Origin: Catenibacillus sp964565805
GTDB lineage: Bacteria; Bacillota; Clostridia; Lachnospirales; Lachnospiraceae
DNA: 64,000 bases
NCBI GenBank assembly: GCA_964565805.1
Contig: CAZMGH010000002.1
Span: forward strand, 1 to 64,000
Direction: 5' to 3'
Below, in pieces: positions 42,328 to 50,220 of this stretch. The notes beneath the pieces are model-generated. The model saw only the letters and a program-made list of their open reading frames with translations, made no database searches and had not been told where the DNA came from. How positions within the stretch are numbered: the first letter of the stretch is position 1; each line of letters opens with the position of its first letter. The translations under genes and the position numbers were made by a program.

Positions 42328-43342
42328 TTTAAAGCGTTTGAAGATTTCCACAGTCGGCGTTTATCGTCTTTTGACCATGGTTTTAACGGACGTTTTTTTT
42401 GCCTTTCTGGTGTATATTGTAAATCCAGGGGCATTTCAAGTTACTGTGGCAGTGATCCTTCTTTTTTCTGTGGTCATGGGAGCGGCGGTCTATGGACTTG
42501 AGCGAAGGCGGGAGCGGCAGGTTTTAAGGCTGGCCTGGGATTATCTTAAGGCCCAGGATGAGGACCATCTGGCCCGCCTCCTTGGCGAAGCTCCGGCGCT
42601 TTGGCGGCCTTGGTTTGAGGCTTTGGGAGAGGAGCTTAAGCATCAATACGCTGACCTTGAAAGTGCCCGGTATGAGCTGAGTGATTATCAGGAGTTTATT
42701 GAGCAGTGGACCCATGAGATCAAGACACCGCTGTCCCTTTCTGAGCTGGTGTTAAGCAACCATGGAAATGAGATGTCGGCCTATGTTTATGGACGGTTAT
42801 GCCATGTGCAGCACCAGGTCAAGGCGGATGTAGACCGGATCCTGTATTATGCCCGCCTTAAGTCGGATCATATGGATTATACCTTTGAAAAGGTCTGCCT
42901 TTCCCAGACGGTGGCTGAGGTTCAGGATAATTTCAGCGATATGATCCGGGAGCGGGAGCTTTGCGTTCAGGCAGGAGGAGAGGACGTAAGGGTCATGACG
43001 GACCGAAGGATCCTGATTTTTATGCTTTCCCAGATTTTAAGCAATGCTGTTAAGTACGCGCCGCCTCAGGATGGGGTGATCCGGATACGTACCTGGGAAA
43101 CGCAAAATAAGGGACAAAAAGAGATTCATCTGGAGATTGGTGATAATGGCCCGGGAGTCCACCCGGAAGATCTGCCTTTTATTTTTGATAGAGGCTTTTG
43201 CGGCGGATCGCCGGATCGGAAAAATTCCACCGGCATGGGGCTGTATCTGGTGAAAAAGTATGCCCGGCTTATGGCTGTGGGTATTTATACACGCCAGGTG
43301 GCGCCTCATGGATTTGCCATTGAGCTGGTATGGAAGGAATAA
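42305..43342 (+). CDS. Intramembrane-sensing histidine kinase (BceS type)
   Basis: I choose the TTG at 42305 (345 residues), nine bases after GGAGGTGGGG; an ATG at 42314 is the alternative. Two membrane helices (about residues 20-65) with almost no loop between them replace a sensor domain, as in BceS, which listens to its transporter. The catalytic part has WTHEIKTPLSLSELV (His), ILSNAVKYA (N box), and STGMGLYLVKKYARL (G2). The end is intact even though an intron remnant begins directly after its stop. Confidence 0.92.
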   Translation: MKTMKRFDLKRLKISTVGVYRLLTMVLTDVFFAFLVYIVNPGAFQVTVAVILLFSVVMGAAVYGLERRRERQVLRLAWDYLKAQDEDHLARLLGEAPALWRPWFEALGEELKHQYADLESARYELSDYQEFIEQWTHEIKTPLSLSELVLSNHGNEMSAYVYGRLCHVQHQVKADVDRILYYARLKSDHMDYTFEKVCLSQTVAEVQDNFSDMIRERELCVQAGGEDVRVMTDRRILIFMLSQILSNAVKYAPPQDGVIRIRTWETQNKGQKEIHLEIGDNGPGVHPEDLPFIFDRGFCGGSPDRKNSTGMGLYLVKKYARLMAVGIYTRQVAPHGFAIELVWKE

Positions 43343-43344
43343 GT

Positions 43345-43512
43345 GTCACCAAGACAAATGAAAAGTGGATGCAGGCATTAGACTGGTACATTATCTGCAC
43401 CTTTACAAGATGGTATAACAAGAAACACCAAAGGCGTAACCATATGTCAAAGGTGGGATTTGTTAGAAATAGCATTTACGAAAAAGGATTAAAGAAAATG
43501 GCTAGAGCATGA
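43345..43512 (+). pseudogene. C-terminal scrap of group II intron reverse transcriptase/maturase
   Basis: About 55 codons in one frame end in WYNKKHQRRNHMSKVGFVRN, IYEKGLKKMARA and a stop. This is the highly conserved C-terminal DNA-binding/endonuclease tail of group II intron-encoded proteins (LtrA family). The reverse-transcriptase and most of the X domain are missing, so nothing functional is made. It starts within a few bases of the kinase stop codon. Confidence 0.85.
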
Positions 43513-43541
43513 CATAATGCTGTAGAAAGAAGAATGTCGGA

Positions 43542-43616
43542 AAGCCGTGTGAGGGAGAACCTCATGCACGGTTTGATGAGGGGAAAGAGGGCAAAAAGCC
43601 CTCTAACCTACTCTAT
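43542..43616 (+). mobile_element. Group II intron domains V-VI (3' end)
   Basis: Domain V is readable as AAGCCGTGTGAGG-GAGAA-CCTCATGCACGGTTT (43542-43573) with the catalytic AGC triad at 43543-43545. Domain VI follows as AGAGGGC-AAAAA-GCCCTCT with unpaired A residues, ending at CTACTCTAT, the usual intron 3' boundary. Only the intron's 3' end is present; domains I-IV are gone. Confidence 0.85.
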
Positions 43617-43666
43617 CAAGATAATTTGGTGATCTACTACCTATGGCTAAAGTCAGGGGGAGTATG

Positions 43667-45121
43667 TCACTCCAAACCGATTTGGCTACGTATTGCGGAA
43701 AGATCGGCCTTATAACTTTCCAACTCATCCAACGCCATGAATCGGGCGTATAACGTGACTGTATCATCATACAGATATCCTGAATATTCAGAAGCGCTGA
43801 TCTGGGCGCCGTTAAGAGTGTAGGATGGGGTATTGTCGGGAAATTCCGATTTAAGCGTGTATATCTTTTCAAACTGACCGTTAACCAGACTGCAAAGCGA
43901 AATTTCGGAATATCGATCACCCGCTTCTCCATCCAGCAAATAATACACGCCGTCCATTTTTTTATAGGCAATGGCATTAAAGTACGATTCTCCGGGAAAG
44001 CTGGCTTTTTCGTACAGGAGGGTGGGCGTTTCCCCGTTCAATCCCCATACATCGGCGTACAGCTTGGTAAATCCGGTCCCTTCGTCTGTCGTTTCTCCGT
44101 AACCTATCAGGAGTTCGGAAATAGAATCTCCGTCAAAATCAATAGGCACAAGCAAACAAACGCCCTTGAGCATATAGGTTTCTCCGGTATTATCTGCCTG
44201 ATTCTGATAATAGACATTGTAATCTATGGCGCCATAGGTGTCTTCATATTGCCGGACCACATCGGCATATACAGACAGGGAATCCGTTGTTTTTTCTAAC
44301 CCAAGCAGTTCTTTAACCTCGTTCAGTTGTTCCAATAGACTGTCTGTGGTATAATTGGAGTCCTCATAGATGGTTCCGCAAAAGCATCCGTTTTGGAATT
44401 CGGTGTAATAATAATAAGGTTCTCCCGATTGAATCTGGTTGAGTATCTGATAAAAAGTATCGCTGCTCACCGTCTTACCGTTTACAGTATATCCTTGGTC
44501 TTCATCGCTTTTTAGAGTTGTGTCAGTTTTGAATGTCCCATCCTCCAGCTTCAACAGGGATAAGTCGCATCCAGAACCTTCCCATCCTTCGATAAGGTAA
44601 TATGTCCCGTTCCAAAGAGTAAAGGCGCAGTGTTTTCCTATGTCGCTTTGGTCAATGACAGCGCCTTCATAGATTTGAACCGGATTATTGCCTTCCAACT
44701 GCCATACGTCAAAATAGGGCCATACGTAGCTCATACCTCCATCAGAATAGAGAGTGGTGTAGCCAATGAGGAGTTCTTCCGTACCGTTTCCGTCAAAATC
44801 CAGCAGCTCCAGCAGGAAAACGCCGGTATAGGTAACACCATAAGAATTATCGCTAAAGCTTAAAGTACCGTATTCAGATTCATATTGCTGTACGATCTGG
44901 CCATATGCAGTCAGGTCAAGTTCCATGGAAGAAGAATTTTCCTGCGCCGAAGAAGATGACTCACTGTTTTGCAGCGGCTGTTCTACATCAGAATCATCAT
45001 TTTGTGATACAGAAGATGACATGCTGGTTTGTGATAGTCTAAGCGCTGATTGGCTCGAACCGCATCCGCCGAGCACCCCGGCAAAGATAAACATCAGAAA
45101 GATTGTCCATAGTTTTTTCAT
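43667..45121 (-). CDS. Lipoprotein with tandemly duplicated domain
   Basis: A 484-residue lipoprotein (lipobox GVLGGC, Cys20), with a Ser-rich linker to about residue 68, then two homologous halves. Each half has an opening YxxIVxQYExxYG/ADVVRQYEDTYG helix and a calcium-loop-like strand: LLDFDGNGTEELLIGY in the first and PIDFDGDSISELLIGY in the second, with similar WQLEGNNPV/WGLNGETPT and YYLIEGWEG/YYLLDGEAG segments. The DxDGxxxxE pattern recalls FG-GAP/VCBS-like surface repeats. Function is unknown; probably cell-surface. It converges on the intron remnant. Confidence 0.75.
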   Translation of the reverse strand: MKKLWTIFLMFIFAGVLGGCGSSQSALRLSQTSMSSSVSQNDDSDVEQPLQNSESSSSAQENSSSMELDLTAYGQIVQQYESEYGTLSFSDNSYGVTYTGVFLLELLDFDGNGTEELLIGYTTLYSDGGMSYVWPYFDVWQLEGNNPVQIYEGAVIDQSDIGKHCAFTLWNGTYYLIEGWEGSGCDLSLLKLEDGTFKTDTTLKSDEDQGYTVNGKTVSSDTFYQILNQIQSGEPYYYYTEFQNGCFCGTIYEDSNYTTDSLLEQLNEVKELLGLEKTTDSLSVYADVVRQYEDTYGAIDYNVYYQNQADNTGETYMLKGVCLLVPIDFDGDSISELLIGYGETTDEGTGFTKLYADVWGLNGETPTLLYEKASFPGESYFNAIAYKKMDGVYYLLDGEAGDRYSEISLCSLVNGQFEKIYTLKSEFPDNTPSYTLNGAQISASEYSGYLYDDTVTLYARFMALDELESYKADLSAIRSQIGLE

Positions 45122-45332
45122 AAGAAACTTCCCTTGGTTTGATTAGCCGCCATGTTGCGACAGTGTTTCAAAGCCGATTAAACTTTGTGATGAAGTGAAT
45201 ACGTATTTCATGATTTTTCCTGCATTTCCACATATGTTTGGCTTGTCTGAGTTGGTTGATGCATACAAGCTGTGTTATTCCAGCCGTAATGTGATGAAAA
45301 AGGCACCGGCTGCAGCAAAGGCGAATTTGACG

Positions 45333-45768
45333 CTATGAGTCCCATTCACAGATAAAGGCCGTCCCTCCGCTATTAACTGTTGATCTGTCAAAATCACCAT
45401 CATTCCATGTTCCATCCGTGTATTTATAATAGAACATTCCATAGTGCTCATCTTGATTCTGGCCATTTGGCTCTCCAGAATGCCAATTTGTATATTTCGA
45501 TGCCGATCCATCTACCCAGGCTCTCACAATAGGCTTTTGCGTCCTCCCATGAAGTGATTGATTCGATCTCAAATACTTGGTAACGATGCCCGTCAATTCC
45601 CGCCTCATTATCAACAGATGCTTCTTTTATTAAGATCACATCATCTAACTGCGTGGCAACTCCTTTTTGTGCGTTGGCATACATTTCCGTCGTCACGTCT
45701 ACGTCGTTTTCAGCCGGACTATAACCTTCCAGTGTGTATGACAGCGTATACTTACTCAGCAAGTATAC
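45333..45768 (-). pseudogene. C-type lectin-like domain protein, internally deleted
   Basis: Two minus-strand frames are halves of one gene. The upstream half (about 45762 to 45510) reads to GHRYQVFEIESITSWEDAKA YCESLG, the start of a C-type lectin fold. The downstream half, in another frame, reads WVDGSASKYTNWHSGEPNGQ and on to TWNDGDFD ... FICEWDS and a stop, the end of that fold. The roughly 30-40 residues normally between CESLGG and W-x-DG are missing and the join is out of frame. The 5' end has no ATG or ribosome site. Nothing is seen in 45122-45332. Confidence 0.75.
45746..45768. repeat. Inverted repeat at pseudogene 5' end
   Basis: GTATACTT-ACTCAGC-AAGTATAC, perfect 8-bp arms, lying exactly between the lipoprotein stop region and the lectin remnant. 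Confidence 0.7.
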
Positions 45769-45802
45769 TTATTCAGCAACTGTGATTATTCAGCAACAGT
45801 GA
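45769..45802. repeat. 17-bp tandem duplication across a stop codon
   Basis: TTATTCAGCAACTGTGA (45769-45785) and TTATTCAGCAACAGTGA (45786-45802) differ at one base. The second copy is the end of the lipoprotein gene including its stop; a third partial copy (CTTACTCAGCAAG) lies in the adjacent inverted repeat. Confidence 0.85.
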
Positions 45803-46604
45803 TGGAAGTAATGTGAGGATTTACGCCTTCATACCAGTACAGGAAGCCTTCCATGTTAATGGTCTGGCCTACCTGAAGGGCTTCTGCTGCCTTGTACACA
45901 TCTGTGGAGCTATCACAAAGGTAGGATTCAATAGTGAAGGTATAGGTTTCACCATTGTAGGATGCGTTAAAGTATACGTCATCTCCCTGTGTGCCGGAGC
46001 CGTCATAGTTGTAAAGGAATGCTGTAGTTCCATCTTCGCTGGCGGGCTCTACAGTAAGTCCTGTAAAGGTTACAAGCTGGTTCTGATAGTCGATGAGCTC
46101 ATCTGTGCCAAGAAGATCTGTCACATCTAAAGGCTCCGCAATATATGTATCTCCGTCATCGATAAATTCAAAGGTGGCGTCAATGATCTCTACTTCACCA
46201 GACCATTCGGATTTGTAGCCGGTAACCTGGATCTTTGTGCCTGGAACAAGAAGATCATAGTCTTCTTCAGAACATGCCATATCATACAGGAAGTATGCCC
46301 CATCCTGATCCTGAGCGTAGACTGTAGCAGTTTCCTGGTCTGCATACCAGGACTGTTTGCCCTGAACATAGGCCTGGATGGTTACCTGTGTATCCAGGTC
46401 AGCGGCCATATACTCTTCGTAGCTCATCACATCAGAAGCGTCAGCAGAAGTGCTTTCATCAGCAACGCTTTCGTCCGCGGTCTGGGAGTCAGTCTCAGAT
46501 GCCGGTGTGGTTTCCGGAGCCTGTGTCTCTGTAGTGCCGCCGGCACAGCCAGCCAAGGCCAGAGTCATGGAAAGCGCAAGAATTGTTGACATTAATTTTT
46601 TCAT
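45786..46604 (-). CDS. OB-fold-like lipoprotein
   Basis: A 272-residue lipoprotein with lipobox LALAGC (Cys20) and a Thr/Ser/Glu-rich linker to about residue 65. The mature region has two similar beta-rich stretches: DTQVTIQAYVQGKQSWYADQ ... GTKIQVTGYKSEWSGEVEI and NQLVTFTGLTVEPASEDGT ... VGQTINMEGFLYWYEG, the pattern of tandem OB folds seen in secreted YdeI/OB-like proteins. The role is unknown. AGGAGAC precedes the ATG. It lies after the sugar-binding protein gene but has its own promoter (46787-46814) and a long structured leader. Confidence 0.75.
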   Translation of the reverse strand: MKKLMSTILALSMTLALAGCAGGTTETQAPETTPASETDSQTADESVADESTSADASDVMSYEEYMAADLDTQVTIQAYVQGKQSWYADQETATVYAQDQDGAYFLYDMACSEEDYDLLVPGTKIQVTGYKSEWSGEVEIIDATFEFIDDGDTYIAEPLDVTDLLGTDELIDYQNQLVTFTGLTVEPASEDGTTAFLYNYDGSGTQGDDVYFNASYNGETYTFTIESYLCDSSTDVYKAAEALQVGQTINMEGFLYWYEGVNPHITSITVAE

Positions 46605-46780
46605 GATTTTTGTCTCCTTTTTCTAAAACTGCAGCGCTTTAGCCGCCAAAATCTCGGCTGAACCGCTGCTTTAAATTTAATCTGCATGTCCGCCGTGGAC
46701 AGCAGGATAAAGGCATGGAAGTGATCCAACGCCTTTATGGTTTCAGCCGGGGCAAAATCACTTTTGCCCTCAACCTCAAC
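46605..46780 (-). promoter_or_regulatory. Structured leader of the OB-fold lipoprotein gene
   Basis: Read on the minus strand, three hairpins follow the promoter: GGGCAAAA-GTGA-TTTTGCCC (46750-46769), ATAAAGGC-N16-GCCTTTAT (46707-46738), and a compound stem GCAGCG ... CAGCCG ... CGGCT ... CGCTGC (46631-46669). No T run follows any of them. No known riboswitch class was recognised. Confidence 0.55.
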
Positions 46781-46786
46781 ACTTTT

Positions 46787-46814
46787 ATTATAGTCAAAAA
46801 CTTCAGGAAATCAA
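46787..46814 (-). promoter_or_regulatory. Promoter of the OB-fold lipoprotein gene
   Basis: Minus-strand TTGATT (46809-46814) and TATAAT (46787-46792), spacer 16. The -35 overlaps the stop codon of the upstream solute-binding protein gene. Confidence 0.65.
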
Positions 46815-48406
46815 TAATTTTTTGCCCGATTTTTAATTTTGGAATAGAACAGGTATAATAAAATCAGCACCCAGACTGCCGCTAAAGTGATCAAAAGTCC
46901 CTTAGCCATAGTGGGAAGAGGGCCCAAATCTTCCTCCTGTCCGGATGAGGATGTGTTTTCATCCAGGTGGTAAAGGGCAGTCACATCACTGTAAAGACTT
47001 TCTATGTAAGCATTATCTACGGTTTCACCTCTCCGCATGGATTTGGTCACATCCTCGATCATTTGTCCCGCGGCATCTCTAAGGGAAGCAGAACCATTAA
47101 ATACCGGCGTAATAAAGGTGTCCTGGATATGATCCAGCAAAAGCGTGGTAGCCTTGATCTTTACATCATAGTACATGTCGTTGTCCTCACCGGCCCGGGA
47201 AAGATAGTTCTGGTATTCTTCAGATTCCTGAGCGTCAAGGGTGACAGGCACATAGCCCTCTGTGGTGGCATAGCTGATCTGGACATCATTGGTCAAAAGA
47301 TACTGGGCAAACAGCCAGGAAGCCAGCACTTCCTGGGGATCTTCCTTGTTAAAAATACAAAGAGACGGTCCCTGGGAGATCATTTTAGGATTTTCAGGAT
47401 CATACTGGGGGATCGTCATGACCTCAATGTTAAAATCCACCACAGATTCCTCCGCAATATCCACCAGCGGCGCATCGCTGCCCATCCAGGTGGCCCCGGC
47501 AGTAGAGTCAATGGCAAAGACGCACTGGCCCGCATTAAGGAAGTTGGCCGGATAGCCAGAAATTTTAAAGGTGGAAAATGCCCGTGTTCCCGCATGTTCC
47601 GCAATGGTATAGAGAATATCTTCCGTCGTGTCGTTAAAAATCTGAATATCCCCGGTTTCTGTAGAATATCCCGCGTTTTGCTGGTAAAGCATCTGGATCA
47701 TCATATTGTCGGTGGACTTGTAAATAAATGGGATCATAACGTCCTGGCCGTTAAGCATAAATGTGCCGTCCTCATTTTTTTGTGTGGCAGCTTCCGATAC
47801 TTCCCAAATAAAATCCCAGGTGAGAGTTTCCGGCAGGGTGTAGCCTAAGGCTTCCACATAGTCTGTGTTAATGTAGCATACCTCTGTGGACCGCATAAAA
47901 GGCAGGGCATAATAATGACCGGCAATGGTACACTCCTCTAAAAACTGGGGGACGATTCGTGACTTTTCCGGAGACTGAAATAAAAGTTCGCTGCCGCCCA
48001 TACCGTATTTTTCATCATCCATAAGCTCATCCAAGGGGACAACCACGTTATCGCCAGTCATATAGGTGGCGATGTGGTCCGGATAAGTGATACATACGTT
48101 AGGGGTGGTGTTGGTGGAAATATTAGTGATTACGTCATTGTAAATATCTCCGTAGTCTGTATACAGGCGCAGTTCAACGGTAATATTTGGATACAGGGAC
48201 TGGAAATCTTCAATCGCCTGGCGGTAAATATCAGTCTGGCGGACATTTGTATCATTTTTTGCCCAGAAGGTGATTTCATAGTTTCTGGAAGTGTCAAATT
48301 CCTCAGGAACAGAAAATGCCGTCTGCTCCTGCTGGCCGTGACAACCGGACAGGAGCGTTCCGGATATAAGGGCCAGGGCCACGGCGCCCACAGATATTTT
48401 TTTCAT
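46811..48406 (-). CDS. Sugar ABC transporter solute-binding lipoprotein with C-terminal membrane anchor
   Basis: A 531-residue extracellular binding protein of the carbohydrate type (family 1-like). It has a lipobox LLSGC (Cys22), then the binding fold (YEITFWAKNDTNVRQTDIYR; LYPNITVELRLYTDYGDIYN; ALPFMRSTEVCYINTDY). Unusually, after residue 500 it ends with a hydrophobic helix (GLLITLAAVWVLILLYLFYS) and a basic tail, so it would be held at both ends. It overlaps the permease gene by four bases (ATGA) and is the last gene of the operon. The sugar is unknown; neighbouring glycosidases suggest plant oligosaccharides. Confidence 0.9.
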   Translation of the reverse strand: MKKISVGAVALALISGTLLSGCHGQQEQTAFSVPEEFDTSRNYEITFWAKNDTNVRQTDIYRQAIEDFQSLYPNITVELRLYTDYGDIYNDVITNISTNTTPNVCITYPDHIATYMTGDNVVVPLDELMDDEKYGMGGSELLFQSPEKSRIVPQFLEECTIAGHYYALPFMRSTEVCYINTDYVEALGYTLPETLTWDFIWEVSEAATQKNEDGTFMLNGQDVMIPFIYKSTDNMMIQMLYQQNAGYSTETGDIQIFNDTTEDILYTIAEHAGTRAFSTFKISGYPANFLNAGQCVFAIDSTAGATWMGSDAPLVDIAEESVVDFNIEVMTIPQYDPENPKMISQGPSLCIFNKEDPQEVLASWLFAQYLLTNDVQISYATTEGYVPVTLDAQESEEYQNYLSRAGEDNDMYYDVKIKATTLLLDHIQDTFITPVFNGSASLRDAAGQMIEDVTKSMRRGETVDNAYIESLYSDVTALYHLDENTSSSGQEEDLGPLPTMAKGLLITLAAVWVLILLYLFYSKIKNRAKNY

Positions 48407-49308
48407 CCTTTTGTACCTCCTCTTGAAATACCGGCCATGATCTTTTTCCGGAAAATAAGGAAAAGTATGATCAGGGGAACGGAAATGACTACCACGGCGG
48501 CCATCATTGCCGGAATATTTTCACGGCCAAAACCGTTTTCACGGATCTCCTGGATGCCGTTGGAAACCAGGTAATAGGCCGGATCATCGGTGATCAGTCG
48601 CGGCCATACGTAAGAGTTCCAGCACTCAATGATTTTTAATATCATAATAGTAATAATGGTAGGCCGGCAAATAGGAATCATAACCTTCCACAAATATTTC
48701 AGATCCGATGTGCCGTCTACTTTTGCCGCCCGGTACAGCTCATCTGGCACCTGCTCAAAGTTTTCTTTCAGCAGGTAAATATAAAAGACAGACGTTACCG
48801 AGGGGAGCACAAGGCCCACAAAGGTGTTACGCATGTCCAGGTTGGTAATGGTTACAAAGTTGGTGATCACTACCAGCTCGCTGGGAATCATCATCATGGA
48901 AAGAAATAGGGTAAAAACCAGGTTTTTTCCACGGAATTTAAGTCTGGCAAAGGCATAGGCCGCCAGGGTACTTACAACCACCATAAGGAGAGTGGTAGCC
49001 ACGGTAAAGATCACTGTATTCAGCAGGTAGCCCGCTAAAGGCACGGTAGTAAAAGCATCAATATAGTTTTGCAGAGTCGGGGATAAGGTAAAAAATGCAG
49101 GCACATGCTCCGCGTTATAGGCGCCGTAGCTTTTAACAGATGTAAGGATCATCCAATAAAATGGAAATAAGACAATGGCAGCCCAAAGGGTGAGAAAAAT
49201 ATAGGTAATGGTTTTTAACAACCGGCTGCGCCGGTTATTTTTTTTCTGGATCTTTTCAAAATATTCATGCTGTCCGTTGTCTTCTAAAGGCTCTAAATTT
49301 TCAATCAT
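48403..49308 (-). CDS. Carbohydrate ABC transporter permease (MalG type)
   Basis: A 301-residue inner-membrane permease with six predicted helices, the first at about residues 33-55. The EAA loop that contacts the ATPase is visible as ELYRAAKVDGTSDLKYLWKV. The N-terminal tail is cytoplasmic and charged. It overlaps the binding-protein gene by four bases and lies 15 bases from the MalF-type partner, so all are co-transcribed. Confidence 0.93.
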   Translation of the reverse strand: MIENLEPLEDNGQHEYFEKIQKKNNRRSRLLKTITYIFLTLWAAIVLFPFYWMILTSVKSYGAYNAEHVPAFFTLSPTLQNYIDAFTTVPLAGYLLNTVIFTVATTLLMVVVSTLAAYAFARLKFRGKNLVFTLFLSMMMIPSELVVITNFVTITNLDMRNTFVGLVLPSVTSVFYIYLLKENFEQVPDELYRAAKVDGTSDLKYLWKVMIPICRPTIITIMILKIIECWNSYVWPRLITDDPAYYLVSNGIQEIRENGFGRENIPAMMAAVVVISVPLIILFLIFRKKIMAGISRGGTKG

Positions 49309-49323
49309 TTTCCAACCCCTCCT

Positions 49324-50220
49324 TTAGCGGACGACTTTTTTGCTGCTCACAAGCAGATTGATACAGGTCACAGTAAGAATAATGGCAAACAGGATAATGG
49401 CTGCAGCGGAAGCGTAGGACGGGTAACCGCCGCTGTCGCCGTAAAGCATATCATAAACATAGCCTACGATCGTGTTCATGCCTGCAGCGTTAAGGTCTGT
49501 GCCAAACAGGGCCACAGCATCGCTGTATGCCTTAAACGCCCCGATAAAACCGGTAATGACCAGATAAAAGATCATCGGGGAGATCATGGGCAGGGTGATC
49601 CGTGTAAATACTCTCAGCTTCGGCGTGCCGTCTACCTTTGCCGCCTTGTAGTAATCCTGGTTTACAGAGGCCAGGGCGCTGGTAAGGACAAGGATCTTAA
49701 ATGGAAGGACGACCCAAACGGTATAAAAGCACAGGACAAACATTTTTGCCCAGTAGGGTCCGTCAATAAAGTCTACCGTTGGTCCCCCAAACAGGTGGAT
49801 CACCATGTTCACCAGTCCGTCAGTATATTCTGTCCGCTGGAACAGGATCATAAACACAAGACCTACGGCCAAGGTATTGGTCACATAAGGCAGAAAGTAA
49901 ATGGTCTGGTAAAGCTCTCGCAAAGGCTTTATAGTGTTTAACCCTAAGGCGATCAAAAGGGCCAGCCCGGTGGATACAGGCACAGTGATCACTACAAGGA
50001 TGACAGTGTTTTTCACAGCCTGTAAAAAGTACGGGTCATGGAGCACATAGGAGAAATTGTAAAGGCCTACGCCAAAATAAGACTGGGAGGCAAAGTTAAA
50101 GCCTTCCTCCACAGAGTATACAAAAACATCAATTAAAGGATAGACCATAAAAAAGATCAGGAAAAGCAGGGCTGGCAGCAAATAGAGCCAGGCCTTTTTA
50201 TTATTTTTATCCATGGTCAT
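49324..50220 (-). CDS. Carbohydrate ABC transporter permease (MalF type)
   Basis: A 298-residue permease with six predicted helices, the first at about residues 11-33, and the EAA loop DYYKAAKVDGTPKLRVFTRI. It forms the transmembrane heterodimer with the next gene product. Its ATG overlaps the ATPase stop by four bases; a second in-frame ATG two codons later is an alternative start. Confidence 0.93.
   Translation of the reverse strand: MTMDKNNKKAWLYLLPALLFLIFFMVYPLIDVFVYSVEEGFNFASQSYFGVGLYNFSYVLHDPYFLQAVKNTVILVVITVPVSTGLALLIALGLNTIKPLRELYQTIYFLPYVTNTLAVGLVFMILFQRTEYTDGLVNMVIHLFGGPTVDFIDGPYWAKMFVLCFYTVWVVLPFKILVLTSALASVNQDYYKAAKVDGTPKLRVFTRITLPMISPMIFYLVITGFIGAFKAYSDAVALFGTDLNAAGMNTIVGYVYDMLYGDSGGYPSYASAAAIILFAIILTVTCINLLVSSKKVVR

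Noticed and set aside
46967..47848. 293-codon plus-strand frame inside the solute-binding protein gene
   Set aside because: Antisense shadow with a basic, low-complexity product; no ribosome site or family features.
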